Below are positions 11,355 through 22,980 of a stretch of DNA of 64,000 nt, piece by piece. Below the pieces are notes generated by a model. The model was given only the letters and a program-made list of their open reading frames with translations, did no database searches and was not told the DNA's origin. A program made the position numbers and the translations under genes. This stretch comes from Torreya grandis (taxonomy: Eukaryota > Streptophyta > Pinopsida > Cupressales > Taxaceae): NCBI GenBank assembly GCA_037957365.1, contig JARHVA010000397.1:2640001-2704000 (forward strand), in the 5' to 3' direction. The number at the start of each line of letters is the position of its first letter. The first letter of the stretch is position 1.

Positions 11355-13190
11355 CATGAGCTCAAGCCAAAATTATTGATGATTATGCAAGCTGGTAACC
11401 ACTTCCACCTTCCCCTCTCACTTTTGATTCTATCATCGAGCATACTTCAAATATAAAGCATACTCCCAGCCCTAACCAAATTCTTATCATGCCTGAGGGA
11501 GATCAAGATTTTGCTAAATTTCTTGATCATAATGTCATAGCCCTTCAGTATTACCTTACTATGAGCTGAACCCATAATTCTTTAGGTGACCCAATATATG
11601 GTATGCCAACCTTTCTAATGGAGACAACCTTAGTTTCAGTTGCCTCCACTATTTTCCCCATGGTTACTCAAACCACCAATTTAATGAGTAACCTAACTAT
11701 AAAAAATATTCAAAGTGTAGCATCTCCAACTACCAAATCCCACCTAAACCCTAGTGTAACTTCCCTACTTTCACAACCATAACTAGTTTATCCAAGTCAC
11801 ACCCCATTCCATAATTTAGTAGTACCTATTCCATCTACCCTTGTGCCTATAATTACCTAAGTTATGGCTCACCCTTCATCTAGTCTAACCATGACAATAA
11901 TCTAACCTATAATAACAACAACCAACCAAGGCATAGAATCTGACCTAATGGGATAAGCCCCTTTTCTTTCTATACCCTAGCCTATGACTCATTATCCTTA
12001 TGTTACTCCAACACAATCTTAGCAAGCTATGTCATACACTCCCTCTGCTTCCTATTAGGTTCCCTATAACTTAAGAGGTATTCCACAAACTAATCCCCCT
12101 CTAGACCTCATTAAGATGCTTATGGAAAAGATGTCTAATCTAGAGACATCTATTTTTGGTTCAAAGAATGTGTTATCTTATGATCAGATATGTAATGAAC
12201 CGATCAATTCTTTTGTTCCTATTCACCCTTATCCAAGCCAATGGGAACTCCCTAAATTTACTCATTTCTAGAGTAAAGAGGACCCACACCAGCACTTGTG
12301 AGTATTTAGACATATTTTTTATTTAATAGGACATGATGATGCATTACTACTGCACACTTTCCCTATGTCTCTTTTAGGTGTTACCTTGGATTTGTATAGA
12401 TCTATACCTTAGCACTCCCTTTTCTCATTTACCCAACTTGCACAAATATTCCTAGACCATTTCTCTATTAACATTTCTAATAAGGTTTATACAATCAACC
12501 TTTACTCTATTAGACAATTTGATGATGAGTCTATTGTAGATTTTATCACTCATTGGAGAAGCTTGATCAATAAACTCTCCTTCTCCTTACCCCAACCTGA
12601 GATTATTGATCTCTTCTCAAGGGCATGTGCTAAGCACATCTCATCCACACTCTGGGTATAAACTTTTTACACATTTGATGAGGCCTTTACAATGGCACAA
12701 AAACTTAAGGGTCACGCTAAAGATGAAGGCAAAGTCAAGCTGCATAGTAAGAACCCCAATTCTAAATCAAATGACTCCTCCTTTAAAACTTATCCCTCTA
12801 ACCAAAAAGATAAATGTTTTTCCAATGCGATGGTCATTAAGTCAACCTCTTCCATAACCACAAACCAATCAAATTCCTTGACTTCTCAAAATCTAACCAA
12901 GCAATTATAATAATGATATGAACAAAGATAATACACTCCCATTGGGGAGTCATATACATCCATCTTGGAAAAAATATTGAAACAAAGTGTCATAACCATT
13001 CCTTAGATCAAACCTCTTATACAATTCAACCCTTCTAATCCTCTCCCAACCTGGTATAAGGAAGATGAGTTTTGTGGTTACCATCGAGTTAACAGCCACA
13101 ATTCTAATAACTGTAAGACACTCAAGAACATTTTTCAAGATATGCTTGATAAAGGTGATATCATATTAAATAATCTTAATGCCCCCTAAT
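11355..13190 (+). pseudogene. gag: Element A gag remnant
   Basis: The capsid-like Retrotrans_gag region reads from about 12170 to 12740 (for example PYPSQWELPKFTHF, then LLHTFPMSLLGVTL, IRQFDDESIVDFITHWRSL and TFDEAFTMAQKLKGHAKDEG), and is followed by a zinc-knuckle-type motif CGYHRVNSHNSNNC at 13073-13114, in the same frame. An in-frame ATG at 11355 starts a weakly coding region; another at about 11490 is equally possible. Gag forms the virus-like particle and packages RNA. Stops such as those after THF and LWV lie at expected Gln or Trp positions. The tail (KTLKNIFQDMLDKGDI) matches the region after the knuckle in other Tat-type gag proteins. Confidence 0.75.
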
Positions 13191-13299
13191 CAAGGTATGG
13201 ATGTGTTCAAACACCCTTTTCCTAACCATTCACCAAATCAAAATATTGTCCAGACCATAACTAGCTCAAGTGACCATAATATCCATACAATTAATATGG

Positions 13300-13904
13300 T
13301 CTTTCCTTTACCTCTAGTTCAACCTTTCCCTTAATAGGAGACATCCATTTCATTGACTCCCCCACATTTAGTGGCATCTATTTCACCAATTCTTCTTCTT
13401 TAGGTAGAAGAGCATATTTTACCTATTCCACTCCCTTAAGAGGAAAAGCCTCCTTTACCACTCCTTTTTCCATTTGAGGAGCCTGTAATGCCAATTCCAT
13501 TTTCACCAATATTACCTATCCTCTTACCACTTGAAGACCACACCCTACCTATTCCTCAACCACATGTTGACTGGAACATCATTCCTACACTATACCCTCT
13601 TGAGGAGCCTTCTTCACCTACTTTTCCTTCACCTATAGAGAGTATTACCCCACCCACTCCACCTTTGCACTTAGAGGAGTTAGTATTATCTACTCCCATA
13701 ATAGATGACAGACCTATTGTACCTACTCCAATTATACCACTCTTACCCCTTCTTTTACCTATGGAGGATCATACTTTACCCATGCCTGACCCACATATTA
13801 AGGGATCCATAATACCTATGCTTTACCCTCTTGAGGAACCTTCTTCACCTACCTCTCCTCCACCCACAATAGACCATGTCTCTTCTCTCATCTCTGTCAA
13901 ATAG
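13300..13904 (+). pseudogene. Proline-rich insert with an internal duplication
   Basis: A frame open from 13488 to 13904 (138 codons), and coding-like with a few stops from about 13300, is very rich in Pro, Leu, Glu and Ser. Residues 7-48 (13506-13631) and 84-125 (13737-13862) are two copies of one unit, sharing LP[LM]EDHTLP[IM]P.PH and LYPLEEPSSPT, offset by 77 codons (231 bp). No globular domain is expected. It sits between two zinc-knuckle motifs, so it behaves as a spacer within gag or between gag and PR. Pro-rich linkers are common in Tat-type elements; the duplication is specific to what I see here. Confidence 0.65.
13506..13862 (+). repeat. Direct duplication inside the proline-rich region
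   Basis: Copies at 13506-13631 and 13737-13862, with about 105 bp between them. The protein-level match (about 30 of 42 residues by eye) keeps the frame. Confidence 0.6.
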
Positions 13905-14399
13905 GACCCCATTATTGTTCTTTCTTGTCTTTATCCTAAAGCAGTAGAAACTAACAATTAAACTCTCTCCCAAACACTACATCCTTCTAAAGACACAAAG
14001 GTAAGGCCTACATCAACTTCATCTAAACCCTTCTTGTAATTGGTAAAAAATCTAGAATTTATTGACTCCACGAAGCTAGATCATGCGACATTTTGGGACC
14101 ATCTAAAAACTCCTTATCCAAGACAATGAATGTCAACATTTACCACTAACCCTCTTACTACCCTTTACCCTAAGGTCTTTGACAAAGCTAGAGATTCTTC
14201 ACCAAAATCACTTGAAATTCAGTCATCTATGTTAGAACCCTCACCCTCACAAGAATCTACCCCATTATAACAAATCAAACCCTTATGTGTATATCCAATT
14301 TCTAATTTAATTCATCCATAGCTACAATTATATTTAACTCCTCAATCACAAGTTGGAGTTTCATAGCCTAAATTATATAAATTTTTTAATCCCCTTAGA

Positions 14400-15030
14400 T
14401 ATTGTTGATCCCTTCTTCAACCCTCAAATTTACTATCCATTTTGGGACCACACCCCTCTACCTTAGTTGGAATATTGCCTAACCAAGCAAAATAAAAGGT
14501 TAAGCTACCTCCACTCCTTCCTTTTCCATCTGTTAGACCTCTCACATCTGACACTAATAAAGTGATAAAAAAACATGTAAATATATCATCACAAAACAAA
14601 TAACTATGTAAAATTATCTTTTTAACACTAAAACACAAGAAAATATCCACTTCTATTAGCACAACAAGTGTGAGCCCACTTGCAGGATCTCAAAGATTTT
14701 TCCTATGTTAGTTATTAGAATATTTCATAATAACTCTTCCTCCCATTGAGCCTTATAGTCCTCTTGGAATGAATCCATCTTGGTTTAATGATACACAAGT
14801 GTGTTTATATCATCATTCACTTGGACATGATACTGATAGTTGTAAAGCCCTCACAACAGTCATTTGACAATACATTTATGTCGACACTCTCTTTGATGAT
14901 ACTCTGGTTAACCTTCCTATTATTGCACCTTTTGCATCCACAATTACTCCTACTATTCCACCTAAATTCAAACCTAAATATGTCATCCTAACCATTTTAC
15001 CACCTCCTTCACCAACATTTCAAATCAACA
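14400..15030 (+). pseudogene. Second zinc-knuckle region before PR
   Basis: From about 14777 the plus strand reads WFNDTQVCLYHHSLGHDTDS then CKAL, with the Cys-x2-His-x4-His-x4-Cys pattern at 14802-14843. It is related to the knuckle at 13073 (CGYHRVNSHNSNNC) and is the form usually found just before the protease in plant Tat-type elements (CLYHxxxGHDT..C). A loosely proline/threonine-rich tail follows (about 14920-15020). The region has stops in the surrounding frame. Two knuckles in one gag-PR region suggest duplication of a knuckle plus linker. Confidence 0.6.
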
Positions 15031-15036
15031 CAGTTA

Positions 15037-15930
15037 ATGTGGCCACACGGTCACAAAAACAAAAAGATAAAGCTAAGGAAAAGGTCACTACTCCTTGGAC
15101 CCATCCCTTCACCAAAGACACTACTTCCTCCTAATCATAATATTTCCATCTTGGGTGTTCCTAAAACAACATCTTCAAATTTTATTCAAAGTGCAATAGT
15201 GAAACAACTTCACCAAACTCTTATGAAAATGTCTTTGTATGAGTTAATCCAAAACTCATCCCAACACTGTCAAGCTTTGATTAGTGATTTTAAAGTGATT
15301 GAGGTAAAATTGGATGATACCCAACCTCTTACAAATTTGGTTGGCTCCCTTAATTCCATCTCCCTGATTTCTTTCAATAATTTAGAAATTCCACTTCAAC
15401 ATCTTGAAGATCAGGATTCTAGCCTTTGTAGTACCACATATATTGATCAAACTCATGTTAAGAGAGTCATGATTGATGGGGGAGCTAGTATTAATACTAT
15501 TTCCACCCATGCCTACAAATAGCTATCCCTTCCTAATAATTGCATGTCTTAAATTGATGTTGTACTCCATTCCTTTAACGATACTACAACTAATATGGTG
15601 GGCACTATTGTCTTACATATCCATGTAGGTACCCACACTATTCCCAAACACTTCTATATTATGGAAGGAGATTTATAATATAAAATACTACTTGGATGAC
15701 CTTGGATACATGATATGGCATGTGTACCCTCAACTTTACACCATTGTGTCAAGTTTGAACATGATGGACAAGTACATGTTATACCTACTAACCCACCTCC
15801 ATTTAAAAAATGTAACATGACCTATAGTCCCAATGATGTTCTCATCACATTGAAAACATCATCTTATGTACATGATACTTTTAAAGCTTCTACAAGCTCC
15901 ACTCCTATGATTATTCAAATATGGTTAACA
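15037..15930 (+). pseudogene. Element A aspartic protease remnant
   Basis: An open stretch of 161 codons (15037-15522) ends in VKRVMIDGGASINTIS, with the catalytic Asp and flanking Gly-Ala-Ser at 15475-15489 (DGGAS; the family usually has D-S/N-G-A/S). Further on, past stops, come GTIVLHIHVG (about 15602-15630) and LLGxPWIHDMACVPSTLHH (about 15689-15744), the highly typical end of plant Ty3/gypsy proteases. The enzyme would cleave the gag-pol polyprotein. Stops at 15520 and in the FYIMEGDL.YKILLG.PW segment make it inactive. Confidence 0.75.
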
Positions 15931-16689
15931 TAAATTCTTGACAAGGATCCCATGGAAGAGACCTTTCAACATTTGTCACTCAGTAAATATCATTTGTTGA
16001 TGCTTGACATGTTCTATACTCCACAAGAGTATGAAAGGCTTCACATGCACCCAAATTATGATCCCCATATTGGGATGGTCATCCCTTATTCCCCCCCAAC
16101 CTTCAAACTAATTTTACATATGGGGGAACTGAGCAAGCTCTCGCTATCAACAATCCATCTTCTTTGCCAAAACCATTTACTTATGACTTCTCTTTCCTAA
16201 GTAACCCTAGATTAATTCACACATATCTCTATAGGTATGCCTAGAAAGGATTTGGTTTGGATCATTACGAACAAAGTGTATTGAATATCCTACTACCAAC
16301 ACCATTAAAAATGCCAAAAAGAGGCATGGAGTGGGATATGATGAACCAACTAAACTCATTAAAACTTTTCATGTACCAATTATTAAAGAACCAGTCTCTC
16401 TTTATCCACCTTTTTTTCCACCATCACCTACCAAATATGAGGTATCTATACTTCCTAAAAAAAATTCAATAAATGTCATCCATTTGGGACCTCTCACCTA
16501 CCATCAAGTTAATGAAACAAGGTCCCTTCCTCTTATTCATCTTAAAATAATTTATGAAGACTTTCCCACTATTAACAATGCCCAATGTCAAGATGATGAT
16601 GTAATTACCACATATCTGGGTATGAATGATTCATATATCTAATGATTAATCCCATCCAAAACATAAGCTATGTTAAATGAATCAACCAT

Positions 16690-17580
16690 TGACATCAACC
16701 TACACTCTCATGATAGCCCTTACATCCTAAAGATTGGCCAATCTTTAGATTCCTTTGAGCAAGTTGATTATGCCACATTTCTTAATGACCATAGCAAAGC
16801 CTTTTCTTGGTCTTAAAATGACAAGCCTAGTATTGAACCCTCTATCATCACCCATAACATTATCACCAATCAAGATGCTAAACCTTTTAAGCATAATCTT
16901 CACAAGATGTATACTCATATTGATCTCCTTGTTAAAGAAGAGTTCTAATGCCTCATTTTTATTAACTTTATCCAACCCATCAACTACCTGCAATGGATTT
17001 CCAATATTTTTCTTATCACAAAAGTGATTGGTGGAATCCACATTTAGACTGACTATCATGATTTAAACCTCACTTGTCCAAAAGACAACTTCATGTTACC
17101 CAGTATCGACCAACTTATCAATTTGATAGTCAAGCATGAGATGATATCACTTATGGACAAATTATTTAGATATAATCAAATCCTAGTTGCTTCTAAGGAT
17201 CAGTATAAGATAACCTTTATTACCCCATGGGGGACTTTTTATTATCAGGTCGCCTTTTGGCCTGAAGAATGCTAGTGAAACCTATGAATGCACCATGACC
17301 TACATTTTTCATTATCCCCTACACAAAATTATGAAAGATTACATGGATGACTTACTTGGCAAGTCTAAACTTCACCAGGATCACTTGACAATTCTCAAAA
17401 TTATATTTTCTCATCTCCTCCAATATAACATTCAACTAAACCCAAAGAAATGTGTCTTTGGTGTTCTTTATGGTAAACTCTTAGGTTTTATTTTTTATCT
17501 CCATGGTATTGAGGTCAATCCTACTAAGGTTAGATAAATCCTAGAGATGCCTCCACCTACTAATATCAAGTAACTTCACA
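16690..17580 (+). pseudogene. Element A reverse transcriptase remnant
   Basis: RT blocks in order: a DYHDLNLTCPKDNFMLPSID block (about 17046-17108), MDKLFRYNQI (17152-17181; usual form MDGFSGYNQI), ITFITPWGTFYYQV (about 17212-17253) and the catalytic YMDD at 17340-17351. Next comes HLLQYNIQLNPKKCVFGV (about 17411-17464) with GFIFYLHGIEVNPTK. A frameshift separates the ITPWGTF block from the YMDD block. The order and spacing are those of a Ty3/gypsy RT, which copies element RNA into DNA. The YMDD box is intact, but stops and frameshifts elsewhere rule out function. Confidence 0.85.
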
Positions 17581-17619
17581 GCTTATAGGGAAAACTTCTG
17601 TCAATTCACTATTTCATTT

Positions 17620-18110
17620 CCCAATTGTTATATTATTGCCAATCCTTTCACCATCTCCTTAAAAAGGATGTCTCCTTCCATTAGAATATAGATTACCAAG
17701 AATATATTGATGCAATTAAACAATACCTCCTTTCCCCACAAGTTATTATTCCACCTAAGGAAAATCATCCTTTCTACCTCTACATCTATGTAATAGACCA
17801 TTATCTAGGTGCTATGATTGCACATCGAGATGACCAACATCAAGAGCATGTGGTTTAATACATAAGCCACACACTTGTTGATTATGAAACTCGATATACC
17901 TATACTAAAAAAATTTGACTTGCATTGGTATTTTCTACCTCTAAGATTCACCATTATCTCCTAAATCACAAAACCTATGTAGTCACCCATACTAGTCCCC
18001 TTAAATACATGCATTCCAAGCCATATCACAACCAACATATAACTCAATGGCTCATACTTCTAGCTAAATTCAATTTATAATTCATTCAGTAAAAGTCTAT
18101 TAAGGGGAAA
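17620..18110 (+). pseudogene. Element A RNase H (RT-linked) remnant
   Basis: Reading around 17770-18080 gives FYLYIYVIDHYLGAMIAHRD, then YISHTLVDYETRYTYTKK (about 17860-17910), LALVF and HHYLLNHKTYVVTHTSPLKY (about 17950-18009). This is the RNase H that follows RT in Ty3/gypsy elements, including the tether-like LKY...W..LL end. The residue usually taken as the first catalytic Asp (LYxDAS) is not in its normal place. That fits Tat-type elements, whose RT-linked RNase H is degenerate and which carry a second one; here such a domain follows directly. Confidence 0.7.
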
Positions 18111-18179
18111 ACAATCACTAATCAATTAGTTGTTGCCCCTTTACTTGACAATCAACCTTCAAACCTCAAATTCCCTGAC

Positions 18180-18570
18180 AAATCGAATACAATGCTCTCT
18201 ATCGATGATAACTCCTATCAAATGATGATGTTCTTTGATGGATCTAAATTTCAACATGGTGGGGGTGTGGGGGTCATTCTTATTCCTCTAGATGATGAGC
18301 CTATGTCTTTGTCATTTAAATTAGATTTTGAATGCACTAACAAATGGTCAAATATGAGGCTTTGATTCAAGGACTTTAAATAGCTCTCTTCTTGGGTATC
18401 AAATAGGTTAACCAATTTAATGGTTCCTACCTATGCAAAAACAAAATTTTATAGTGGTATAAACATCATATAGATACACTCTTGGGATCATTTGACTCTT
18501 ATCTCTTACAAACTATTCCTTGATCAATAAACAAGTTTGCTAACATAATAGATTCACTTGCCTTACACAT
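18180..18570 (+). pseudogene. Element A second RNase H (aRNH-type) remnant
   Basis: The MMMFFDGSKFQHGGGVGVIL motif (about 18221-18280) is the start of an independent RNase H fold with the catalytic Asp in FFDGS. SFKLDFECTNK follows, then after a frameshift KYEALIQGL (about 18353-18380), with the second acidic residue, and ANIIDSLA near 18540, corresponding to the last Asp. The third position reads NGS rather than DS. In Tat-lineage elements an archaeal-like RNase H (aRNH) lies between the RT-linked RNase H and IN, as here. It likely compensates for the degenerate first RNase H. Confidence 0.7.
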
Positions 18571-18769
18571 ACCCTCTTCATCCTCCTCTTCAAGAATCTA
18601 TGTCACCGTGCATCACTTAACATTACCCTCCTATGTCTTAGCTAACATCATCTTTATCATAAATGTAACAACCAACCTATATAAATTATGGTACAAATAG
18701 CTCACGGATTATCTTTCCTTCTCTATTACACCTTCTAATCTCTCCAATAATGGGAACTGGGCATTTATA

Positions 18770-19935
18770 AAACATGCCACTTGTTACACTATATTAGGGG
18801 GACTTCTCTACAAGTGAGGTTTTCATGGTATTCTTCTTAGATGCCTCACTAGTATTGAGACTCCCTTCACTATTAAGGAAGTTCATGATGGAATTTATGG
18901 TGGGCATTTAAATGGTCATGTAATTGCCAAGTGTATCCTTTGACTTGGTTATTATTTGCCCACACTTCATCAAAACTATGTTGATTACATTTAGTATTGC
19001 ATTAAGTGTCAACAACATGATAACCTCCTTCACATTCCTAGTCATGAATTACAAGTTACCAAAGACTTTTGGTCCTTCTCCCAATGGAGCTTAGATCTAA
19101 TAAGAGAGATTAACCCTCATTCATCCCTCTATCATCATTCTATCATTACTACAATGGAATGCTTCACTAAGTGGGTCAAGGCCATCCCTCTCATCTCCAC
19201 TAAATCTAACAAAATTTTTGACTTTATCAACCATCACATCATCTAACATTTTGGTGTCCCTCATAAAATTATAATAGATAATGGTAAGTCTTTAAAAAAC
19301 AAGACTATTTGAAGTCTTTGTGATACATTTGGAATCAAATTAAACTTCTCATCACCATACTATCCACAAACTAATGGACAGGTAGAAGCTTATAACAAAA
19401 CATTGACCAAAAATATCATGAAGGTAGTTAATGATATGTTCAAGAATTGGCATGCACACATTCCTTTTTCTTTATGGGCTTACCACACTAGCATTTAAAA
19501 CCCGACATGTCTTACACCTTTTTCATTAGTATATGGGATGGGAGCTATTTTTCCTCTTGAAGTCTATATTCCTTCTCTTCACATTTCTCTACAAGACATA
19601 CTTACTAATGATGACTTTCACCAGGAACATTTGGCTTAACTTGAATTTCTTGATGAGCATTGTCTCATAGCCCTCAACCACCTCCAAATCTATCGAGAAC
19701 GTATAAAACATGCTTATAACAAAAACCTCAAAGATCAAGATTTCAATATAAGAGATATCATCTTAAAATAAAATCAACACATGATGAACATGGAGAAAAT
19801 CAAATGATAATTTTGTTCCTAATTGGCTTGGACCTTATATCATAACTCACAACTTTAGCTCAGGAACTTATCACTTATCTTCTCTTAAAGGAAGGCCCGA
19901 ACTTGAGCCTTTAAATGCCTTACACCTATGACCAT
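18770..19935 (+). pseudogene. Element A integrase remnant
   Basis: A zinc-binding N-terminal part (IYGGHLNGHVIAKCILWLGY, then CIKCQQHDN, about 18893-19025) leads into the catalytic core: SLDLIREINPHS (first Asp, about 19089), KAIPLIS, IIIDNGKSLKN (second Asp, about 19270-19305) and a YPQTNGQVEAYNKTL block (Glu, about 19361-19408). NPTCLTPFSLVYGM (about 19498-19540) is the usual end of the core. The C-terminal part has NWLGPYIITH (about 19821-19850), a GPY motif module. All three DDE residues are present, but there are stops. The integrase would insert the element cDNA. Pol ends near 19932. Confidence 0.85.
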
Positions 19936-20187
19936 TATTTTGTTAAATTAGTGTCACTTTACTTTGTATTTAACTTGATCTCATCCCTTGAGCATCCTTA
20001 TTACATTCATTTCCCTTCCTCTTCACCCTTATTCATATACACTTAGTTAACTTACATAGTGGTATGGTTTTATCCCCAAAGTTGAAAACCCCTAAGCCTT
20101 TATAGTCTTGTCCATGACTAAAAAAATAAAAAATGGGATATCTAAAAAATTTATAAAGTCTCAAGTTATGTTTTTTAATGTATACTA

Positions 20188-20299
20188 CTCCCTTGAAGGA
20201 GTATTTCATAACTTCCCTTTGCTACTATTAATAGACTCCTCCCTTGAAGGACATCTATTTAAAACTAAAAATAAATGCTTGGACCACTCCCTTGAAGGA
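20188..20299 (+). repeat. Three copies of CTCCCTTGAAGGA after pol
   Basis: Exact copies of the 13-mer at 20188-20200, 20239-20251 and 20287-20299, spaced 51 and 48 bp, both multiples of three. They lie in an open frame from 20108 (87 codons), where each gives SLEG. The 13-mer is a near-palindrome (CTCC...GGAG around CTTGAAGG). Confidence 0.65.
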
Positions 20300-20599
20300 T
20301 GGTTAAGCCAAGATTTGTTCTTAAAGGGGAAAAAAATGAAAAAGGCTTCTCACAACTTTATACGACCTTAACCCATACAAAACCCCATTTTAGGCTTCCC
20401 TCATTGATCAGCTTACACCAAAAAAAAACCTTAAGTCATGGACTTGCCTATCGTAGCTCTCAGATCACCCATATTAGGGGCATATCATCCCTACTTTATA
20501 GGTTATGCTACCCAAACATTTTTCCTCATTTTACCATTTTACCCCTCATACTCTTTCAAGGGACTGTGAAGCTCACTTAATATAAGTTGAACATGATAC

Positions 20600-21215
20600 T
20601 TCTCTAACAAACACAATAATTTAACGATATAAGGCATGAAAAAGGCTCATTTTCCTAAGCCTATTTATGTTCTAAATTATGGTCTTTGTCAATGCACAAG
20701 CATTCTGCCTCTATATTTTCCCATTCACATCACATGTCAATATCTCTATTTGAGGTGAAAAAAATAATGTCATACCAACATTAACAAAGCCTACTCAATT
20801 TATTTTACACATACACCATCACAAATATGGAACAATGCTAAAATAAACTAACATAACCAATATATTAATTTTAGGCATACAACATCACAAAATATTTAAA
20901 AATGATAAGATTAAACTAATCAACCAATTATGCATATACCATCATATATATGGGAAATGCTAGTCTAACTCAACTAACATGATCAACATTAACATCAAAA
21001 TTAACATAGCATACAATAATCATCATCCAAATCATCATCTATCATAATAAACACATCTCAACATAATAATAAGTGAGCATCTAATGTATATATAAAATGT
21101 TATCAAAGTATATGTCCATAATTACATCATCATAATATCTCTCTCTCTCAAAATATACATCTCACATTTTTAGCTCATAGGTTGACATACATATAACATA
21201 TATACTTAAAAGTAG
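20600..21215 (+). other. Element A 3' untranslated stretch
   Basis: AT-rich, with repeated ATCACAAAT, CATCATC and AACATAA words and a short CT microsatellite near 21141. No coding potential recognised. Confidence 0.45.
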
Positions 21216-21221
21216 CAAACT

Positions 21222-22980
21222 CTAACACTTAGGGTCCTCAAGGATCTCTACATGGTTATGAGGAAGCAATATCATCACCACTCTCCACCCATCTACATCT
21301 ATATGATCTATAAGCTTTAGCATGTGACATAAACCTCTCTTACTCTCAAAACTTTGAATATCTCTAAATCTACAAAAACTCTTAATTGCCCTCTCATAAT
21401 AGGCAATCTCATCCATGGCAGTCATATATCTCACCATAAATATAGTCTACGGAGGTCCCATACCCCTTGATGATGGCCCAACCTTTACTGGTCCCTATGG
21501 TGGTAGAGGAGGAGTAACAGCTTAGCATATTACTCTTAGATTATCTCTCTCTACTATCACTGTAGTTACTTGACCTTATAAAATAATAACCTAGCCCTGT
21601 AGTGCTACAACCTAGCCCTATAAAGCCCTAATCTAACCTTGAAACATCACCATCTACCTTTATAAGGATAATACATATGCTTGGGCTACATCTAAGGCCT
21701 ATACCACTACATCCATCTCTCTCACTAACCCTTATAAATCTAGTGGTGGCCTCTTGACCTCCACTGCTAGATGTAACCCTACCTACCAAGTTGTATAGGC
21801 CACTATACACCATGGGTCTCCAACCCCTAGCCCTACTAGTAGCTCCTCAAAATTTGGCCCATCTATCTCCTAGGGCAATGGTAGGGGTGCCTCTATGTCA
21901 TCCCTCTTATATCAAGGGAAGGCAGGTAGAATATCTTAGACTAGACCAAACTACCTCCTGACCCATGTCATAGGTACCATTTCCAACTCACTAGCTCATT
22001 GTCCTTGACCCATAGTGAGCTCTAAAAACCCACAAGTTATTGTGCCTATCCTCTAAAAATTAGGTATGTTAGGTAGGGTCTCCACAAAATATTAGTAGGG
22101 ATCAAACCCTCAATCATACACCTATAATAGGCAATGTCTTAAACCACACCATCCATATGCCATGCCCTCTCTCCACCATCTAAAACCAAACCTAAATCCA
22201 ACCAAGATAGTGGTAGGTAACCCTAGTAGTTGTGTCACCATGATGTGCTCATATACCCAATATTGTAGTAGATGGCTGACACACAAACTATATCATCATA
22301 GTCTCAAACCCCATAGTTTTCTATATAACTACACTAAAAATACTAGACCCCAGGTAAAAATAGTTTATTACTCAACTATCTATGTAAGCACACCTATCAA
22401 TGCAATAAAAAATATACCATCATCTGCATTTGGTAATGCATACACCATGATCTTGATCACCATCAAGATGCTCAATTGATGTTACTCCTTATCAACCATA
22501 TAAAGTGGCTTATACACAAAACTCATAGAATGGTAGGTCACCTCACTCACATGCTCTCCATATAATGTCACCATGTGTATATCATGTTTTTATCTTGATC
22601 ATGTGAAGAGCTCTTCACCCTAGAGTGGTAGCTATAAAATCCTATAAACATCCTCTTGAGTCACTATTAGCTCTCTAGTCAATAGATGTAAGGTATTGGT
22701 GGTGTGATCCCACCTCTCAATCAATGCTATCATTAGGGACACATATCAAGTGACTAAACAATACCATTGCACTCTTCCTAACCCCATGACTACTATATTC
22801 TCCCACTCATTTGGAGTGACATCCCTCCTCATGTATGTCAATAACCTTGATAAGTAATCTCATAATGTTAGCTCCATCCTTGCCTGCATCCATACACATA
22901 ACAACTCAAGTCAAATAATTTTTAATATACTCTATCACCACCTTTTTTCCTTCTCTCTAGGATAACTACATTGGTTTGAG
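21222..22980 (-). pseudogene. Antisense ORF with a plant mobile domain (PMD)
   Basis: Read leftward from about 22980, one minus-strand frame gives ALIERWDHTTNTLHL (22727-22683), ELIVTQEDVYRIL (about 22671-22633), YEHI preceded by QYWV (22264-22242) and TWGLVFL (about 22350). These match the aminotransferase-like plant mobile domain (LxERWxxxTxTFHL, GELTxTLxDV, LQxWAYEHI) in order and spacing. The part after the domain is loosely coding and ends in MTAMDEIAYYERAI and a Glu/Arg/Asp-rich helix (21437-21222). It lies between pol and the 3' LTR on the opposite strand, as do the antisense extra ORFs reported in Tat elements. Stops interrupt the domain. Its role in the element is unknown; host PMD proteins such as MAIN and MAIL1 act in genome maintenance and silencing. 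Confidence 0.75.

Noticed and set aside
21141..21156. CT microsatellite
   Set aside because: Only a few units; not worth a separate feature.
22162..22479. Plus-strand open frame of 105 codons
   Set aside because: It lies opposite the minus-strand PMD, which has clear family motifs; the plus frame is a shadow.
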